Positions 60,760 through 64,000 of a stretch of DNA of 64,000 bases are shown piece after piece. This DNA comes from Montifringilla adamsi (lineage: Eukaryota; Chordata; Aves; Passeriformes; Passeridae): NCBI GenBank assembly GCA_017590115.1, contig JAGGNK010006448.1, positions 4,881,595-4,945,594 of the forward strand. The letters are read 5' to 3'. A program made the position numbers and the translations under genes. The notes under the pieces are model-generated. The model did not search any database, was not told where the DNA came from, and saw only the letters and a program-made list of their open reading frames with translations. The number at the start of each line of letters is the position of its first letter. The stretch's first letter is position 1.

Positions 60760-63700
60760 TCACATCCTGTCTCTCTTTAAGGCTTGTTTATACAAAGAGT
60801 AAAAAAATGTATACTCACAGCAATAGCAATTTCCGCTTCTACATATTGGGGCTAGACTGCAGTTTATTCTCAGAAATAGTAATGGTTTTGTTATCCGGTT
60901 TAGTTTCACTAAATCTTCCCATTTTTGGAAAATCAGGAAGAGATACTCATCAGTCTTGCTATTTTTGGTTTATTTATTGTTGTTTTGTCCTATAAGAACA
61001 TTCTTTAATGCAGTTGTGGATGTTTTCTGAAGGGACTGCAAGTTACTCAGAATTTATTGTCCAGTGTGTCTGCATGAAAGAGCATTTTTACCTTCATTAA
61101 CAAAGTCACAATGCAAGCTTAATGTACAAGGAAAATAAGCATTTCTTTTGAAACTGAATAAATACATTTTGGCTAAAAGATCTGTTCTGGGAAACCATAC
61201 AAAATTATAGACATGCTGTGCAAGGTTTTTTATAAACAAATAGCGAAGGTATTTTTTGCCATGACATTTGTGCAAATGGAACTGAAAGAACCATGGAGAC
61301 GCTTCATCCTCCACGTACACTGTCTCAGAAGGGTGTGTTACTCTTCTCACTACAGCCCTGCATTGTCTCGTCCCTCCAGGGACACAACTGATACTAATCT
61401 CTCACCTTGTGCTGCAGTCAGACAGAAGCTTTATTAATAATGACAATGGCACATCCTTTGCAGTGTCTTCCTGCTTTACTTGGAGCCTTCTCAGATGTTA
61501 TCTTCATTGTTTCATAGTAGCTATAAATACAAAACTATTTACAATGAATTGTTTCCAAACAATTAATTACTGAACTGTGAACTAAGTTTATATTGGCTTT
61601 GTTACTCCCAAACTCAAAACTGAGAGCTGAATCAGTTAGATAAATGCAATTCTTCATATTTAGGACAGGAAAGATAGCTGGTCTATCATCATGGAGTCAA
61701 TTTCATGTGCAAAATAGGAGGTAGCATCTTGGACAATTGTGCCTCTGGATAATTTCAGGTTGGAATACAAGCACTAACTAGAAAAACCAAAACACTTGAA
61801 TTTTTCATTTGGTGATTTTATTTAAATTAGATTAATAATAATTAACATACATGCTACATCTTTTCTTGTTTGTAAGTCTTATAGGAGTCTAGAAGTGGAT
61901 ATCACTAAGCATGTCAAAAAATGGAGGTGCCAGAGATTGGTTTGCATGCTCAAGTCACATTGCTCTTTAGAAATCTACTGTCGGTATTAGGTCTTTAACT
62001 GCTGTGAGGAAATTTCCACCTCTTTGGTTGTTTTCAAGTGATGCTTTTGGGGTTTTTTGGTCCTAGGCCTCAACAAAAAGACTAAGTATCTTAATAACAG
62101 GTATGAATTAATATAATTAGGTAAAAGATATGTTTAACTTAATAAGGTCCTCTCTTTAATTTTCACAAAGAACTAGAAGGAAAAGCTCTCCGAAGATTTG
62201 GAAAGGATCAAGTTTAATGTACTGATTTTTTATTCTGTATCCCAGAGTTCATAAATTTGACTAGCACTTAACTAACTACCAAAATTGTCAGTGGTGTATT
62301 CCTTTCTGTAGCTCAGATAGCAATTAGAAACCTTGTTCTGCAAAAATTGTATATAATTCTGTACATACTATGTAATTGTTCCTTTTTATTAAAAAAAATG
62401 TGAGAAATATGGTATTCTACAAAATACAGTGTACTGCAAAACATGTTATACTACAAAGTAATAACTCAGGCTTTTCAGGTGGATTTGAACAGCAAAAGGC
62501 TTTACTGGAAAGGATATTTGTGTGTAAAATCATGTGCAAGGGATATTCCTAGTACTCTACCAAAGTGAGTTTTCATGTGACGCTTAGTCTATGTAAAAAA
62601 TGGGTTTTTATCATTATGTGACGCAATAGAGACTGAAGTGGTGTTTCTTCTGCTGTCATGGTTGTGCTACTGATCTATTTTGGTTACTCTGGGAAGCATT
62701 TTATTCACCATTAAAATGGGAATGAGAACTTAGGGAGGAAAAACCTGAAGTTGAGCACTACAGCAGAGTCAGACTGACACAGAAAATGAAGCGCCGAGGC
62801 AATGGTGATCCCTGCCACTATGTGCAAACCTAGAAGTCTTTCATTGCTAGTCGTAATGGGATTTTTTTTTCCCTCCTTAATTCCTGTGTAGCACATTCAT
62901 ATAAACAGGAGGTTGAGGAGGAAGGAGATTCAGGAGATGGAGCCATCCCAGAGGAGCTATCAGCAGGACAAAAGAGATGAAGGAATTCTCCAGAACTCCA
63001 CCTCTCACTTCTTCCATAGACATGCAGTTTTCTGTCTCTCTTTTCTTTTGGGAGACAGGTTGCCAGGGATAAGGCACTAGTAATTCCACTGCCACTGTGG
63101 ATGCAAAGTATTGTGTTTCTTACTTTCACTATGAGAAGGTAAAACTAACCTTCAGTCAAACATTGTGGTTCAATATTTGGTAGAAGATTTTAAACAAAAG
63201 GATTTTAGCAGGGTCCAGTGATTTTGAGACTGAAAAATATATTCCAAAGTACCAAGCAGCCTTTCATGAAGACAGTACAAAATGTTACTCAGAGCTTCTG
63301 TAAGAGGCACAGAAAACCCTTTAGAAAACATGCTTTCTTTCAGCCCCAAACCTTTGGGATCATGAGCCAGGGCATATTAAAGAAGCTGCTAATCTCAAAC
63401 TGCTGAGGGATGAAGTCAGGCAACTTTTAGAATATACACATGAGGAAATGATGTCATGCAGCACAGGAGATATATCCTAATCATGATTGTCTGCATCAGA
63501 CCCTTCTCTTGAAAACATCAGCATCACCAGCACTTGTTTTAGTTCCCTGAGAAATATTATTTACTCCACAGTGTCAGCCAGAGAAGAACAGAAATCCAAT
63601 TTCCTGTTCCAAGATGGGGAGCAGTGGTTCAAATGCATTAAGCTCTTGCCTAGATTGCATCTTGCCAAAAACTTAAGATTAATTATTAATTCTTCCTCGT

Positions 63701-64000
63701 TAAGTGCAGAATATGCACTTGGTGGTCTGGAAAGGCAGAACCTACAACTAATTGCTTTCAATTTCCATACCTGACCCTTCACAGCCATGCTTTCCTATCC
63801 ATTGAAATTCTCTTTGAATGAACAAGCTAATTTCAAAGACAAACAATTTACTTAGAAAGATTCTGGTGGATATAAATATTTAAATTAGAGTTGTCTCAAC
63901 TGGATATAGAGAGGAGAACTGACATGAATATACCTGCAAAAACCAGTGAATGGAAACATAGGAAAGTAAAATTCTGTAGTTGTATATTCATTGTGTTCAT
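60760..64000. other. Intergenic DNA to window end, no gene seen
   Basis: Unique A+T-rich sequence with short open frames only. No repeat family, RNA gene or regulatory block stood out. Confidence 0.55.

Overview
The window looks like bird nuclear DNA. It holds one confidently recognised gene, an intact SPRY2 (Sprouty homolog 2) on the minus strand. The bird assignment rests on two CR1-type LINE 3' ends (about 52.1 and 54.1 kb), an endogenous-retrovirus LTR whose ends resemble a family widespread in birds, sparse repeats otherwise, and the protein itself, which is close to vertebrate SPRY2 but four residues shorter than the human form. Species cannot be fixed from this alone.

Layout. From 1 to about 23.6 kb is DNA downstream of SPRY2: a small CpG-rich patch at the left edge, relic repeats, one homeodomain-motif-rich A+T block near 5.5-5.9 kb, and a 2-base N gap at 9655-9656. 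SPRY2 occupies about 23.6-30.2 kb: 3' UTR with AU-rich elements and seed matches for miR-21, miR-27 and miR-23, a single coding exon (24423-25358), an intron of about 4 kb, and an inferred non-coding first exon ending at 29371. A CpG island of about 5 kb (27.2-32.1 kb) covers the promoter, where a CCAAT box, a TATA-like element and a GGGGCC hexamer repeat lie in order on the gene strand. Upstream, 32.1-64 kb is intergenic. It holds a second compact CpG/G-quadruplex block at 37.6-37.95 kb joined to conserved-looking DNA, a hAT-type MITE relic, a tandemly rearranged LTR at 49.7-50.9 kb, CR1 fragments, very long poly-T tracts and a perfect-looking 39-bp tandem duplication.

How it fits together. 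SPRY2 is a feedback inhibitor of FGF and other receptor tyrosine kinase signalling and in mammals is flanked by large gene-poor regions, so the surrounding non-coding DNA is a plausible home for its enhancers. The sequence suggests layered control: a CpG-island promoter, an upstream ORF overlapping the start codon, and a 3' UTR with AU-rich elements and microRNA sites. I found no undescribed multi-gene system. The most testable observations are the overlapping uORF, the GGGGCC repeat and G-quadruplex blocks, and the candidate distal elements.
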